A DNA stretch of 37,870 nt from Bacillota bacterium (GCA_029780875.1 JAKOXU010000093.1:1-37870); one strand, 5' to 3'; positions 1 to 8,901 are shown, counted from the first letter of the stretch. Numbers and translations: made by a program. The notes: generated from the letters alone by a model not told the origin.

Positions 1-172
1 GAGGGAGATCAGAGGGGAGATGGGGAAGGAAAAAGAGATAGAGGTGTGAGGGTTTTGGCTGAATTTTGCGCTATTGCTTTGGGGGTGGGGTGATTAAATT
101 GGTTAGAATTTAGCACTATGGCATTGGTGAGGGTAATGATTAGCAAAAATTGTATAAAAGGGGAAAAATGTT

Positions 173-202
173 TTGAAATGAGGGGGGAGGTTATGGTATT
201 AT
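173..202 (+). promoter_or_regulatory. putative sigma-A promoter for the kamA-like gene
   Basis: TTGAAA (173-178), 18 nt, TATTAT (197-202); an overlapping TATAAT lies at 202-207. Confidence 0.4.
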
Positions 203-248
203 ATAATTATAAGTATATCAATTGGGGAGGTGAGGAAGCTTTCCGGAA

Positions 249-307
249 AGGGTTGACGCACGCCAGAACCCTAAATTTCACGGGTGTGCCTACTGCTACG
301 GAGGCAG
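249..307 (+). ncRNA. structured 5' leader, candidate H-type pseudoknot, upstream of the kamA-like gene
   Basis: AGGGTT (249-254) pairs AACCCT (267-272). GCACGCC (258-264), in that loop, pairs GGTGTGC (283-289) with one G-U. Hand-read only. Confidence 0.45.
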
Positions 308-331
308 AAAATTTAAAGGAGAGGTGATTTA

Positions 332-1438
332 ATGAATTGGAAAAGAGCATTAAAGGACAATATTGCTACCGTGGGTGAGCTGAAAAGGCAGTTTGAGATG
401 ACGGAGGAACAAGAACAAAAGGTTTCACAGGTTGTGGAAAAATTCCCGATGTCGATACCCCATTATTATTTGTCACTGATTGACAAGGGGGACAAAAATG
501 ACCCCATCAGGAGAATGTGTGTGCCGTCCGGGTATGAGGAGGATTTGTCGGGGAGCTTTGATACCAGTGGCGAGTATGATAATACCGTGATTGACGGGCT
601 GCAGCACAAGTATAAACAGACGGCGCTGATACTTTCCACAAGCAATTGTGCCATGTACTGCAGGCATTGTTTCAGAAAGCGCCTTGTGGGTGTCAGCGAT
701 GATGAAGTCGCGAAAAATATCGGCCTTATGACCGATTACATAAAGGAGCATAAGGAAATTAACAATGTGCTTATTTCCGGCGGGGATTCCTTTATGCTCA
801 ACAATCAGCGGATTGAGGATTATTTAAGAATTTTGACGGAGATTGAGCACATTGATTTTATCAGGTTTGGGACCCGGACTCCCGTGGTGCTGCCCGAGAG
901 GATTACCGGGGACCCGGAGCTTTTGGAGATTTTGCAGAGGTACGGTGAGAAAAAGCAGATTATTGTGGCCACCCAGTTTAACCATAGGCGGGAGCTGACA
1001 AGGGATGCCCGGGAGGCTGTGGGTGCCCTTTTGCGGCGTAATATTCCTGTGTTAAATCAAGCTGTGCTGCTAAAAGGGGTAAATGACAGCGAAAAGGAAC
1101 TGGGGCTTCTTCTAAAGGAGCTGACGGCGGCGGGGATAAAGCCTTATTATGTGTTTCAGTGCAGGCCCGTCAAAGGAGTGAAAAGCCATTTTCAGGTGCC
1201 CTTTAAAAAGGCCTATCAGATTGTGGAAGGGGCAAAGGCTATGCAAAACGGGATTGGCAAGAGCTTCAGGTACTGCCTTTCCCATGTGACGGGCAAGATT
1301 GAGATTTTGGGGATCGAGGGGGACAGGCTGTATCTCAAGTACCATGAGGCGAAGGATGAAAAGGACTACGGCAGAATCTTTGCATATAAAATCGGGGAGG
1401 ATACCTCTTGGATTGAGGATGATTTTGTGCTAAACTGA
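332..1438 (+). CDS. KamA family radical SAM protein (lysine 2,3-aminomutase-like)
   Basis: CAMYCRHCFRKR radical-SAM CxxxCxxC motif in a KamA-like context; SD aaaggagagg upstream of the ATG. Confidence 0.9.
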   Translation: MNWKRALKDNIATVGELKRQFEMTEEQEQKVSQVVEKFPMSIPHYYLSLIDKGDKNDPIRRMCVPSGYEEDLSGSFDTSGEYDNTVIDGLQHKYKQTALILSTSNCAMYCRHCFRKRLVGVSDDEVAKNIGLMTDYIKEHKEINNVLISGGDSFMLNNQRIEDYLRILTEIEHIDFIRFGTRTPVVLPERITGDPELLEILQRYGEKKQIIVATQFNHRRELTRDAREAVGALLRRNIPVLNQAVLLKGVNDSEKELGLLLKELTAAGIKPYYVFQCRPVKGVKSHFQVPFKKAYQIVEGAKAMQNGIGKSFRYCLSHVTGKIEILGIEGDRLYLKYHEAKDEKDYGRIFAYKIGEDTSWIEDDFVLN

Positions 1439-1439
1439 T

Positions 1440-2183
1440 TTGGCAATTCGACTTTTGGTATGGAAAGGGCTTGAGAGCGTGTATTCTATCAGGGAACGGG
1501 TTTGCGCCAGCAGGACGGGCGAAAAGGGGACTATGAGCATTCCCGGCGCCATTGATGTGATGCAGGACTGCTCGGTGCTGTGGCTTGAATCCGAGCCTTC
1601 CTTTTGGGATTATTTGAAGAGGAACGGCCTTGGCATGGTGCTGGTGTCGAGGCAGGCCGACTTTTTGCGGATGCCGAATTACGGAGAGAATATTACCGTC
1701 AGGACAAGCATTTTTAAGTGTACGAGATTCTATGGCTACCGCAACACCGTTTTGTACGGCGAGGACGGGAAGCCTTGCGTGCTGTCCTGGTGTCTGGGCT
1801 CCTTTATTGATTTAAAGAGCGGGCGGCTTGTGAGTGTCCCGGAAGAGGAATATATTAAGGTTACCGTTGACGATAAGGTTGAGATGGAGTATCTGGACAA
1901 GAAAATCGTCGTGCCGGAAATTGAGGGGCAGGTTTTTGACCCTGTGCCCGTGATGCGGTGCCATATCGATTTTAACCGGCACATGAACAACGCCAGGTAC
2001 ATAGAGCTGGCCTTGGAATTTGTCCCGCCGGAATTTGAGGTGAAAAGGCTGCGGGTGGAGTATAAAAGGGCGGCAAAGCTGGGGGATTTGATGTTCCCCC
2101 GGATGATTTTCGGCGGCGGGGCTTATTATGTGGTGCTGGAGGACGGGTCGGGCAGGCCCTTTGCCGTGGTGGAGTTTTCTTAA
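1440..2183 (+). CDS. acyl-ACP thioesterase family protein
   Basis: Hotdog-type protein with HIDFNRHMNNARYIE motif; follows kamA-like ORF by 1 nt. Start uncertain (TTG 1440 or GTG 1479). Confidence 0.75.
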   Translation: MAIRLLVWKGLESVYSIRERVCASRTGEKGTMSIPGAIDVMQDCSVLWLESEPSFWDYLKRNGLGMVLVSRQADFLRMPNYGENITVRTSIFKCTRFYGYRNTVLYGEDGKPCVLSWCLGSFIDLKSGRLVSVPEEEYIKVTVDDKVEMEYLDKKIVVPEIEGQVFDPVPVMRCHIDFNRHMNNARYIELALEFVPPEFEVKRLRVEYKRAAKLGDLMFPRMIFGGGAYYVVLEDGSGRPFAVVEFS

Positions 2184-2223
2184 AAATTGGCGACGGTTTA
2201 ATGTGGGAATGCAAAAGGATGTC

Positions 2224-2258
2224 GGCCTTCCCGGTTTTTTGGGGAAGCCCCCTTTTTT
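2224..2258 (+). terminator. intrinsic terminator after the thioesterase gene
   Basis: GGCcTTCCC...GGGAAGCC hairpin, then CCCTTTTTT. Confidence 0.7.
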
Positions 2259-2297
2259 GGCGTGAATTTTCCTTGACTTTTTTGACCTTTTGGCGTA

Positions 2298-2306
2298 TGT
2301 TATAAT
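2298..2306 (+). promoter_or_regulatory. extended -10 promoter upstream of oadG
   Basis: TGTTATAAT (TGn + TATAAT). Nearby TTGACT/TTGACC are badly spaced, so an extended -10 fits better. Confidence 0.5.
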
Positions 2307-2429
2307 CGAGGGGAAATTGGTCCATTTCTTGAATTTGGTGCTTTTTGCCTTTCTTTAATACGGGTAAAGTTCGGCACTTTGAAAAGTGCCTTTATTGTGT
2401 AAAATTTCACGATGCGGGGAGGGATTTAT

Positions 2430-2753
2430 ATGGGAAATATGGAACTTGGCCTTGTCGATAACCTGCTGGTAGCTTTGTTTGGCATTACCGTGACAATGAC
2501 GGCTTTAGCCGGGCTTTATGCCTGCGTCAGGCTCTTTTCTTTGGCTTTTGAAGGGGTTGTAAAGCCTAAAAATGCCCCAAAAGCTGAGCCTGCGACGGCT
2601 GCAGGGGCGGAGAACGGCTTCGAGCCGCAGGATATGGTGGCCTTGGACGGTTTGGATGAGGCTGAAGCTGCGGCAATTATGGCTATTGTGAGCCATGAGT
2701 CGAGTATTCCCTTGTCGGAGCTGCGGTTTAAGTCCATTAAGGCTGTAAAATAA
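2430..2753 (+). CDS. OadG family sodium pump decarboxylase gamma subunit
   Basis: One N-terminal TM helix with cytoplasmic tail; directly upstream of the beta subunit; SD ggggaggg before the ATG at 2430. Confidence 0.75.
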   Translation: MGNMELGLVDNLLVALFGITVTMTALAGLYACVRLFSLAFEGVVKPKNAPKAEPATAAGAENGFEPQDMVALDGLDEAEAAAIMAIVSHESSIPLSELRFKSIKAVK

Positions 2754-2776
2754 GTTGGGGAAAAGGAAGAGTTTAT

Positions 2777-3892
2777 ATGTTTGTTGATTCCTTGGTTTCG
2801 ATTTGGAAAGAGTCGGGCTTTGCCAACCTGACTTGGCAGCATTTTGTGATGCTTGGCGTGGCTTGCCTGCTGATTTATTTGGCCATTGGGAAAGAGTTTG
2901 AACCTTTGGTGCTGTTGCCCATTGCCTTTGGGGTGCTGCTGGCCAACCTTCCCCTGTCGGGATTGACGGAGGAGGGCGGGCTGCTGTTTTACCTGTCAAA
3001 AGGCCTGGAGTTTAACATTTATCCTCCCCTTATATTTTTGGGGGTAGGGGCTATGACCGACTTTGGGCCCTTGCTGGCGCGGCCCAGCAGCTTGTTTTTG
3101 GGAGCAGCGGCGCAATTAGGCATAGTCATTGCCTACCTTATCGCCGTTTTGCTCGGGTTTACTCCCCAGGAGGCCGCCGCTATAGGCATTATCGGCGGGG
3201 CGGACGGGCCTACGGCAATTTTTACTACAAACAAGCTGGCGTCCCATCTGTTGCCGGCCATAGCCATTGCCGCTTACTCCTATATGGCCTTGATTCCCAT
3301 GATTCAGCCTCCCCTTATGAGGCTGCTTACCACTGAAAAGGAGCGCAGCGTCAAGATGGAGCAGCTGCGTCAGGTCAGTAAGGTAGAAAAAATCTGCTTC
3401 CCCATTATCGTGACTATACTTTGCGCTATGCTGCTGCCCTCGGTGGCTCCCCTTATCGGCATGCTGATGCTGGGCAACCTCTTTAGGGAGTCGGGGGTTG
3501 TGGGAAGGCTTTCCGATACGGCGCAGAACGCCTTGATTAACATTATCACCATTTTCCTCGGATTGTCGGTTGGGGCAAAGGCCGCGGGGACTACCTTTTT
3601 GGCCCCCCAGACCTTGAAAATCATTTGCCTTGGCCTTGTTGCCTTTTCCTTTAGCACCGTTGGCGGCATTCTCATGGGCAAGCTTATGTACTGGCTGTCG
3701 GGCGGCAAGGTAAATCCCCTTATCGGTTCCGCCGGCGTGTCGGCGGTGCCCATGGCCGCCAGGGTTTCCCAGAAAGAGGGGCAGAGGGCGAATCCCTCCA
3801 ACTTCCTGCTCATGCATGCCATGGGGCCCAATGTGGCAGGTGTTATCGGCTCGGCGGTTATGGCGGGGCTTTTGATTTCCCTGTTTGGATAA
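2777..3892 (+). CDS. sodium ion-translocating decarboxylase subunit beta (OadB/GcdB family)
   Basis: Polytopic; [13 protein letters not shown] and [11 protein letters not shown] motifs typical of decarboxylase beta subunits. Confidence 0.92.
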   Translation: MFVDSLVSIWKESGFANLTWQHFVMLGVACLLIYLAIGKEFEPLVLLPIAFGVLLANLPLSGLTEEGGLLFYLSKGLEFNIYPPLIFLGVGAMTDFGPLLARPSSLFLGAAAQLGIVIAYLIAVLLGFTPQEAAAIGIIGGADGPTAIFTTNKLASHLLPAIAIAAYSYMALIPMIQPPLMRLLTTEKERSVKMEQLRQVSKVEKICFPIIVTILCAMLLPSVAPLIGMLMLGNLFRESGVVGRLSDTAQNALINIITIFLGLSVGAKAAGTTFLAPQTLKIICLGLVAFSFSTVGGILMGKLMYWLSGGKVNPLIGSAGVSAVPMAARVSQKEGQRANPSNFLLMHAMGPNVAGVIGSAVMAGLLISLFG

Positions 3893-3910
3893 AGCCGAAT
3901 TTTTGAATTG

Positions 3911-3942
3911 AAAAAGCGAAAGGCGGGGGCCTTTCGCTTTTT
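3911..3942 (+). terminator. bidirectional-looking intrinsic terminator
   Basis: AAAAAGCGAAAGGC-GGGG-GCCTTTCGCTTTTT perfect stem with U-tract. Confidence 0.85.
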
Positions 3943-4149
3943 TTGTTGGGGTTGGGGTTTAGGGTGGTGTGGCGGAGGGATGGATAAAATGGGATGAGTT
4001 TTTTATTTGTAATGCAGGGGAAAAGGAGAAAGGGCATAGGGGAAGGGTTTTGCGGGCGGTGGGGAGATTATAATTATTGCGGCAGATGCATAAGTTTATT
4101 TCGGTGGTTGAGCGGGTGCGATTTGGTGGCTTTAAGGGGCAAAAAGAAA

Positions 4150-4170
4150 GGGCGCGCTGTGAGCGCGCCC
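4150..4170 (-). terminator. intrinsic terminator for the minus-strand gene ending at 4175
   Basis: GGGCGCGC-TGTGA-GCGCGCCC; on the minus strand followed by TTTCTTTTT. Confidence 0.8.
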
Positions 4171-4174
4171 GGTT

Positions 4175-5734
4175 TTATTTTTCTTCGTGGTAGGATTCTT
4201 CGGTGTTGACATCCCAGATGGTGTCCTTTGTTTTTATTCCTTGTTTTACGGCCTTGACGGCTTCGATGGCTGTCAGCATGGAGTGGTCCATGTTATTGTA
4301 GCGGTGCTGGCCGTTTCTGCCGATGCAGTAGAGGTTCTCAAAGGTGTCGAGGTATTTCCTCACTTCATCGAATTGGCTGTAGGTGCCAAAGTAAGCGGGA
4401 TAGGCTTTTTTGACTTTGAGCCTGTTGGCGTCGAGGACATCTTCTTTGTCGATGATGCCGATTTTTTCAAGTTCCCCGATTGCCATTTCGATAAAGTCTT
4501 TGTCGGGCATCTCCCACATTTCGTCGCCTTCGTTGCAGAAGTACTCAAGGCCGAGCCAGACGGTGTTTTCAAGGTCATTTACCATGTAGGGCGACCAGTT
4601 GTTGAAAATCTGGAGCCTGCCGATTTTTACATCCCGCTCTTGAATGTAAATCCAGCAGTCGGGGACGAGGTTGCCTATCGTCTTCATTTTGGTCTGGTTC
4701 TTTAACTTCAGCTTATTGACAAGGAGCCCGACCGTGATAAAGTCGCGGTAGGGGAGTTCCACTGCGATTTGGCGGACATTTTCGGGGACCGATTCGCCCA
4801 TGCCTTCGATGAGGTCCTTTATCGGCATGGAGGAGAAATAGTAGTCGCTTATAAACTCCAGCTTTTCTCCTTCGGATTCGGCTATGATTGATTCCACTTT
4901 GCCGTCGGCGGTTTTGATTTCCGTTACCTTTGTGTTGAGCCTGATTTCGCCGCCGAGTTTTTTGACTTCATCGGCCAGAGTCTCCCAAAGCTGGCCCGGG
5001 CCCTTTTTGGGGTAAATAAACTGCTCGATTAGGGTGGTTTCCACATTCTTTTGGGATATATCTTTCTTCATGAAGGGCTTTTTGAGCATGGAGAAGATGG
5101 CCTTTGACAGGGACAGGCCCTTTATGCGCTGGGCGCCCCATGCCGCCGAAATGTTTTCGGGGGAGCGGCCCCATACCTTTGTGGTGTAGTCTTCAAAGAA
5201 CATTTTGTAAAGGGGGGAGCCAAACCGGTTTATCATGAATTCCCGAAGGGATTTTTCTTCCTTTTTGAAAACGGCTGACCACATGTAGCCAAAGCCTGCT
5301 TTTATGGTGCGGCCAAAGCCTAAATTGGCGATGGTCTGGACCTTGAGGGAGATGGGGTAGTCGAAAAATTTGCGCAGATAGTAGATGCGGGAGACCCTAT
5401 TCCTTACCAGCATGACCCTGTCTTCGGTTTCGGGGTCGGGGCCGCCGGGGATGAGGGGTTTTTCCCTGCCCAGTATTTTGTCGTCCTTTGCCGGGTGGCC
5501 TTGGATCGGCATGAGGTCGGTCCAGAACTTCATGACATCGTCGTTTTTGGAGAAAAAGCGGTGGCCTCCGATGTCCATCCTGTTGCCGTTGTAAACAACT
5601 GTGCGGGATATGCCGCCGATTTCGTTTGTTTCCTCAAGGATTATGGGTGTGATGTCGGTTTCGGTAAGTAGTTTATAGGCGGCCGTGAGTCCGGCGGGGC
5701 CCGCTCCTATAATGGTGGCTGTTTTTTTGCTCAC
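4175..5734 (-). CDS. NAD(P)/FAD-dependent oxidoreductase (UDP-galactopyranose mutase / protoporphyrinogen-oxidase-like)
   Basis: N-terminal [16 protein letters not shown] dinucleotide-binding motif; [12 protein letters not shown]-terminal [22 protein letters not shown] at 5734 with SD aaaggag preferred over the longer ORF. Confidence 0.85.
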   Translation of the reverse strand: MSKKTATIIGAGPAGLTAAYKLLTETDITPIILEETNEIGGISRTVVYNGNRMDIGGHRFFSKNDDVMKFWTDLMPIQGHPAKDDKILGREKPLIPGGPDPETEDRVMLVRNRVSRIYYLRKFFDYPISLKVQTIANLGFGRTIKAGFGYMWSAVFKKEEKSLREFMINRFGSPLYKMFFEDYTTKVWGRSPENISAAWGAQRIKGLSLSKAIFSMLKKPFMKKDISQKNVETTLIEQFIYPKKGPGQLWETLADEVKKLGGEIRLNTKVTEIKTADGKVESIIAESEGEKLEFISDYYFSSMPIKDLIEGMGESVPENVRQIAVELPYRDFITVGLLVNKLKLKNQTKMKTIGNLVPDCWIYIQERDVKIGRLQIFNNWSPYMVNDLENTVWLGLEYFCNEGDEMWEMPDKDFIEMAIGELEKIGIIDKEDVLDANRLKVKKAYPAYFGTYSQFDEVRKYLDTFENLYCIGRNGQHRYNNMDHSMLTAIEAVKAVKQGIKTKDTIWDVNTEESYHEEK

Positions 5735-5748
5735 TGTCCGATTCTCCT

Positions 5749-6195
5749 TTATTTGAATATTAATACCTTGCGCCCGATATAGTTCCATGCCAGCACCGCT
5801 ACCGTTACAAATGGCTTGACAAGCAATGAGTTTCTCCCGAAAAAGTCGATTTGCAAAAGGGAAAGAATTTTTAAGCCCCCAAACATGCCGGCTTCCGTCA
5901 ATAAAAGGCCGATTACGCCGATTATGACAAAAAGGGCCATGTCTTTCGGGGTCTTGCCCCTTTTGGTGCCTTTGGCAGAGGTAAAGACAAAGGTAAGGGA
6001 TAAGATGTAGTTGACGGCAAGGCCCGTGCAAAATCCCATGGCCGTTGAGATTGCCACCGTCATGTGGGTGTCGATTTTAAAGACGAATTCCTCAAAAATA
6101 AAAAATACAAAATAATCAGCTAAAAAGGCGATGCCTCCTACTAACAGGTACCTGATTATTTCGTACAGCAAATCCTTTTTTCCCGTTCTGTCCAT
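5749..6195 (-). CDS. GtrA family membrane protein
   Basis: About 148 aa, four TM helices, [18 protein letters not shown]-terminus. Confidence 0.85.
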   Translation of the reverse strand: MDRTGKKDLLYEIIRYLLVGGIAFLADYFVFFIFEEFVFKIDTHMTVAISTAMGFCTGLAVNYILSLTFVFTSAKGTKRGKTPKDMALFVIIGVIGLLLTEAGMFGGLKILSLLQIDFFGRNSLLVKPFVTVAVLAWNYIGRKVLIFK

Positions 6196-6242
6196 TTGCC
6201 GGCTCCTTATCCCGTGAAATTTTTTGTCAGGCGCTAATGGTA

Positions 6243-6271
6243 ATTATATATTAAAGGGCGGCAAATGTAAA
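6243..6271 (-). promoter_or_regulatory. sigma-A promoter for the GtrA-oxidoreductase pair
   Basis: Minus strand TTTACA, 17 nt, TATAAT. Confidence 0.7.
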
Positions 6272-6308
6272 CCATTGGTTAAATTTTTGAGGGGAAAGGG
6301 GCGGGTGG

Positions 6309-6337
6309 TTTACTTATGTAAGGGGAGATGATATAAT
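6309..6337 (+). promoter_or_regulatory. sigma-A promoter for a leader/ncRNA upstream of rfbA
   Basis: TTTACT (6309-6314), 17 nt, TATAAT (6332-6337). Confidence 0.7.
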
Positions 6338-6343
6338 TAGGAA

Positions 6344-6540
6344 AATCATCTTTCCCTAAAGAGAGGCGCTGAACTTGTCAGGAAAAGGGCAAGTGGAGGC
6401 GTTCCTCCCGTGGGGGCTGACCTTTCAAATTGCATTTAAGAAGGCCGGCGATTGTTTTCTTTCCTAAAGTGGGGGAGCAAGGGCTGCCGAAGCCCTCATT
6501 TGAATGGGGGCATGCCTTTTTAGGATTGTGGGAAAGAAAA
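6344..6540 (+). ncRNA. structured RNA candidate (rfbA leader or independent sRNA), unassigned class
   Basis: Closing stem TCTTTCCC (6349-6356)/GGGAAAGA (6530-6537) encloses hairpins ACTTGTC...GGCAAGT, GCTGaCCTTTC...GAAGGcCGGC and AGGGCT...AGCCCT or CCCTCAT...ATGGGGG. Confidence 0.5.
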
Positions 6541-6592
6541 AAGGGCTTTTTTGGGGGACTTGTTTTACTACTCTTATAAGGGAGGGCTTTTT

Positions 6593-7468
6593 TTGAAGGG
6601 AATTATTCTTGCCGGGGGGAGCGGCACCCGGCTTTACCCTTTGACCATGATTACCAGCAAGCAGCTTTTGCCTGTCTATGACAAGCCTATGATTTATTAC
6701 CCCATGTCCACTCTCATGCTGGCAGGGATCAGGGATATTTTGATTATATCCACTCCCACAGATTTGCCCAATTTCAAAAGGCTACTTGGAGACGGCAGCC
6801 AGTTTGGAATTAAATTGAGCTATGCCGAGCAGCCTTCTCCCGACGGGCTGGCACAGGCCTTTATTATCGGGGAGGAGTTTATCAAAGGGGATAGGTGCGC
6901 CCTGATATTGGGCGACAATATATTTTACGGGGCGGGTCTTGCCGAGATTATGGCAGAGGCTATCGCCAATAAGGACAGGGCTACCGTCTTCGGTTATTAT
7001 GTTTCTGACCCCCAGAGGTTCGGGGTTGTGTGCTTTGACGATAAGGGCAGGGTTTTGTCCATTGAGGAAAAGCCTAAAGAGCCCAAATCCAACTATGCCG
7101 TGACGGGGCTTTACTTTTACGATGAAAATGTGGCGGAGTATGCAAAATCTTTAAAGCCCAGCGCCCGGGGTGAGCTTGAGATTACCGATTTGAACAAAAT
7201 CTATTTGGAGCAGGGCAGGCTGGATGTAAAGCTGCTGGGCAGGGGATACGCTTGGCTGGATACCGGTACCGTGGACGCCCTTTATGACGCCTGCACCTTT
7301 GTGAAGACTATTGAAAAGCAGCAGGGAATTAAGATTTCGGCGCCCGAGGAAATAGCTTTTAGGCAAGGGTGGATCAGCCGGGAGATCTTGATGGAGAGCG
7401 CCAAAAAGTACGGCAATTCCCCTTACGGGCAGTATCTTTTGCGGTGTGCCGAAGGGAAGGTCTTTTGA
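6593..7468 (+). CDS. rfbA: glucose-1-phosphate thymidylyltransferase
   Basis: [17 protein letters not shown] nucleotidyltransferase signature; TTG start with SD aagggaggg. Confidence 0.93.
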   Translation: MKGIILAGGSGTRLYPLTMITSKQLLPVYDKPMIYYPMSTLMLAGIRDILIISTPTDLPNFKRLLGDGSQFGIKLSYAEQPSPDGLAQAFIIGEEFIKGDRCALILGDNIFYGAGLAEIMAEAIANKDRATVFGYYVSDPQRFGVVCFDDKGRVLSIEEKPKEPKSNYAVTGLYFYDENVAEYAKSLKPSARGELEITDLNKIYLEQGRLDVKLLGRGYAWLDTGTVDALYDACTFVKTIEKQQGIKISAPEEIAFRQGWISREILMESAKKYGNSPYGQYLLRCAEGKVF

Positions 7469-7522
7469 GGCTCCGGCTTTTTGTCGCAAAGGGCGGAAAA
7501 AAGAATTTCTGCATGGAATATT

Positions 7523-7560
7523 GCCTCCCTGCATAACTTTATGTAGGGAGGCGTTTTGTT
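7523..7560 (+). terminator. intrinsic terminator/attenuator hairpin between rfbA and the deacetylase gene
   Basis: GCCTCCCTGCATA-acttt-TATGTAGGGAGGC region, then GTTTTGTT; abuts the ATG at 7561. Confidence 0.7.
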
Positions 7561-8361
7561 ATGAAGTATGTGGTTTTGACGAAAAGGACACTGCCCTTGG
7601 CCCTGATGGCCTTTTGTCTGACGGTTTTTGCCGTTGCCGCGGCGGCGCAAGGGCTGGGGTACGCCGTTTCGGTCATGACAAGGCCGAGGAGGCTGCCCAT
7701 TTACTGCGTGGATAGGCAGGATAAGGTGGTGGCGCTGTCCTTTGATGCGGCCTGGGGGAATGAGGATACCGAGATGCTGATTGAGATTTTGGGCAGGTAC
7801 GGGGCCAAGGCTACCTTTTTCGTGGTGGGGCAGTGGGTGGACAAATACCCGGAATCGGTAAAGGCGCTGCACGATGCCGGGCACTCGATACAAAACCATT
7901 CCAATGCCCATCCCCATATGCCAAAGCTGTCAAAGGAGAAGATGGCCGAGGAAATCGGGGAGTGCGACAAAAAGATTGAGGCTATAACGGGGAAAAAACC
8001 CTTCCTTTTCAGGCCTCCGTATGGGGACTATAACAACGCTTTGATAGAGGTGCTGGAGGAGATGGGGCATTATTGCATTCAATGGGATGTGGACAGCCTC
8101 GATTGGAAAGATGTTACGGCGGAGCAGATAAGGCAGAGGGTGACCGAGAGGGTAAAGCCCGGGTCGATAGTGCTTTTTCACAATGCGGCGAAGAATACTC
8201 CCGCGGCTTTGCCGGGGATACTGGAGGATTTGAAGGGGAAAGGGTATTCCTTTGTGCTGATTGAGGATTTGATTTACAGGGACAACTACTATATTGACCA
8301 TACGGGGAAACAGATATTGAAAAAGGAGCCGTCGGATTCGCAAAGCAGCAGTGAGGGGTGA
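7561..8361 (+). CDS. polysaccharide deacetylase family protein (NodB/CDA1 domain)
   Basis: N-terminal TM segment; ALSFDAAWGNEDT, HSIQNHSNAHPHM, FRPPYGDYN motifs. Confidence 0.92.
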   Translation: MKYVVLTKRTLPLALMAFCLTVFAVAAAAQGLGYAVSVMTRPRRLPIYCVDRQDKVVALSFDAAWGNEDTEMLIEILGRYGAKATFFVVGQWVDKYPESVKALHDAGHSIQNHSNAHPHMPKLSKEKMAEEIGECDKKIEAITGKKPFLFRPPYGDYNNALIEVLEEMGHYCIQWDVDSLDWKDVTAEQIRQRVTERVKPGSIVLFHNAAKNTPAALPGILEDLKGKGYSFVLIEDLIYRDNYYIDHTGKQILKKEPSDSQSSSEG

Positions 8362-8386
8362 GCGCCTAAAGGCCTCGCCCTTTTTT
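8356..8386 (+). terminator. intrinsic terminator overlapping the deacetylase stop codon
   Basis: GGGTGAGCGCCT-aa-AGGCCTCGCCC, then TTTTTT. Confidence 0.6.
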
Positions 8387-8773
8387 GTGGTGCTTTTGGG
8401 GCGGTGAGGATGATTGGGGCCGGCGGGGAGGCTTTTCGGGCAGGGGGGATTTCGGGGGTGCGAAAAATTTAATTTGCTGCGGGTATGCTGATTTTTGTGC
8501 AAAATAGAGAGGCGGGGGATTCTTGAGGGGACTACAGATGGGCAAGAAAGGGTGGGTTCCCTTGCGGGAATAGGGGATGCGGGGAGTTATGTTAGAGGTG
8601 GATAATTGGGTTGAGGGGTGGCAATTCTCCGGATAGAGCGGGGATTTATAAGGGGTTTGTGGGCTTTTGAGGAAATTCGGTTTAGTTTACATAAAAAATT
8701 GTTCCTAAAACTGGTAATATTAACAAAAATCATTAACAATTTGTTGAAAATGCCAGCTTTATGGAAAAAAAGG

Positions 8774-8802
8774 TTGCAAATAACTTTGAATTTGTGTAAA
8801 AT
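8774..8802 (+). promoter_or_regulatory. sigma-A promoter for the PucR-like gene
   Basis: TTGCAA, 17 nt, TAAAAT. Confidence 0.6.
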
Positions 8803-8850
8803 GTATACGATAATGTGCAAGTTGCTTAAAAAATAGGCTGCTATTTTGTT

Positions 8851-8886
8851 GAAAAGCTAATTTTTTTTGAAAAACTAATTTTTTAT
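8851..8886 (+). repeat. 18-bp tandem duplication in the 5' leader of the PucR-like gene
   Basis: GAAAAGCTAATTTTTTTT / GAAAAACTAATTTTTTAT, 16 of 18 identical. Confidence 0.8.
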
Positions 8887-8901
8887 AAAGAGGGGAAAGG
8901 A

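Noticed and set aside
118-327. 69-aa ORF MALVRVMISKNC...
   Set aside because: Overlaps the putative promoter and structured leader, lacks a credible SD, and has no recognisable family.
208-331. c-di-GMP-I, M-box, SAM or cobalamin riboswitch upstream of the kamA-like gene
   Set aside because: None of their conserved core sequences were found; only the pseudoknot topology is supported.
5749-6031. N-terminal extension of the minus-strand oxidoreductase ORF
   Set aside because: Overlaps GtrA out of frame. GTG 5734 has an SD and begins right at the Rossmann motif.
6356-6540. Lysine riboswitch (L-box) in the rfbA leader
   Set aside because: Local strings (GAGGCGCTGAACTTG, GGGGAGCAAGGGCTGCCGAAG) resemble parts of the L-box, but I could not build the five-stem junction with the long P2 arm, and the downstream gene is not lysine-related. 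Needs an Infernal scan.
8618-8836. 72-aa ORF upstream of the PucR-like gene
   Set aside because: Spans the best promoter for that gene; Lys/Leu-rich composition reflects AT-rich DNA.
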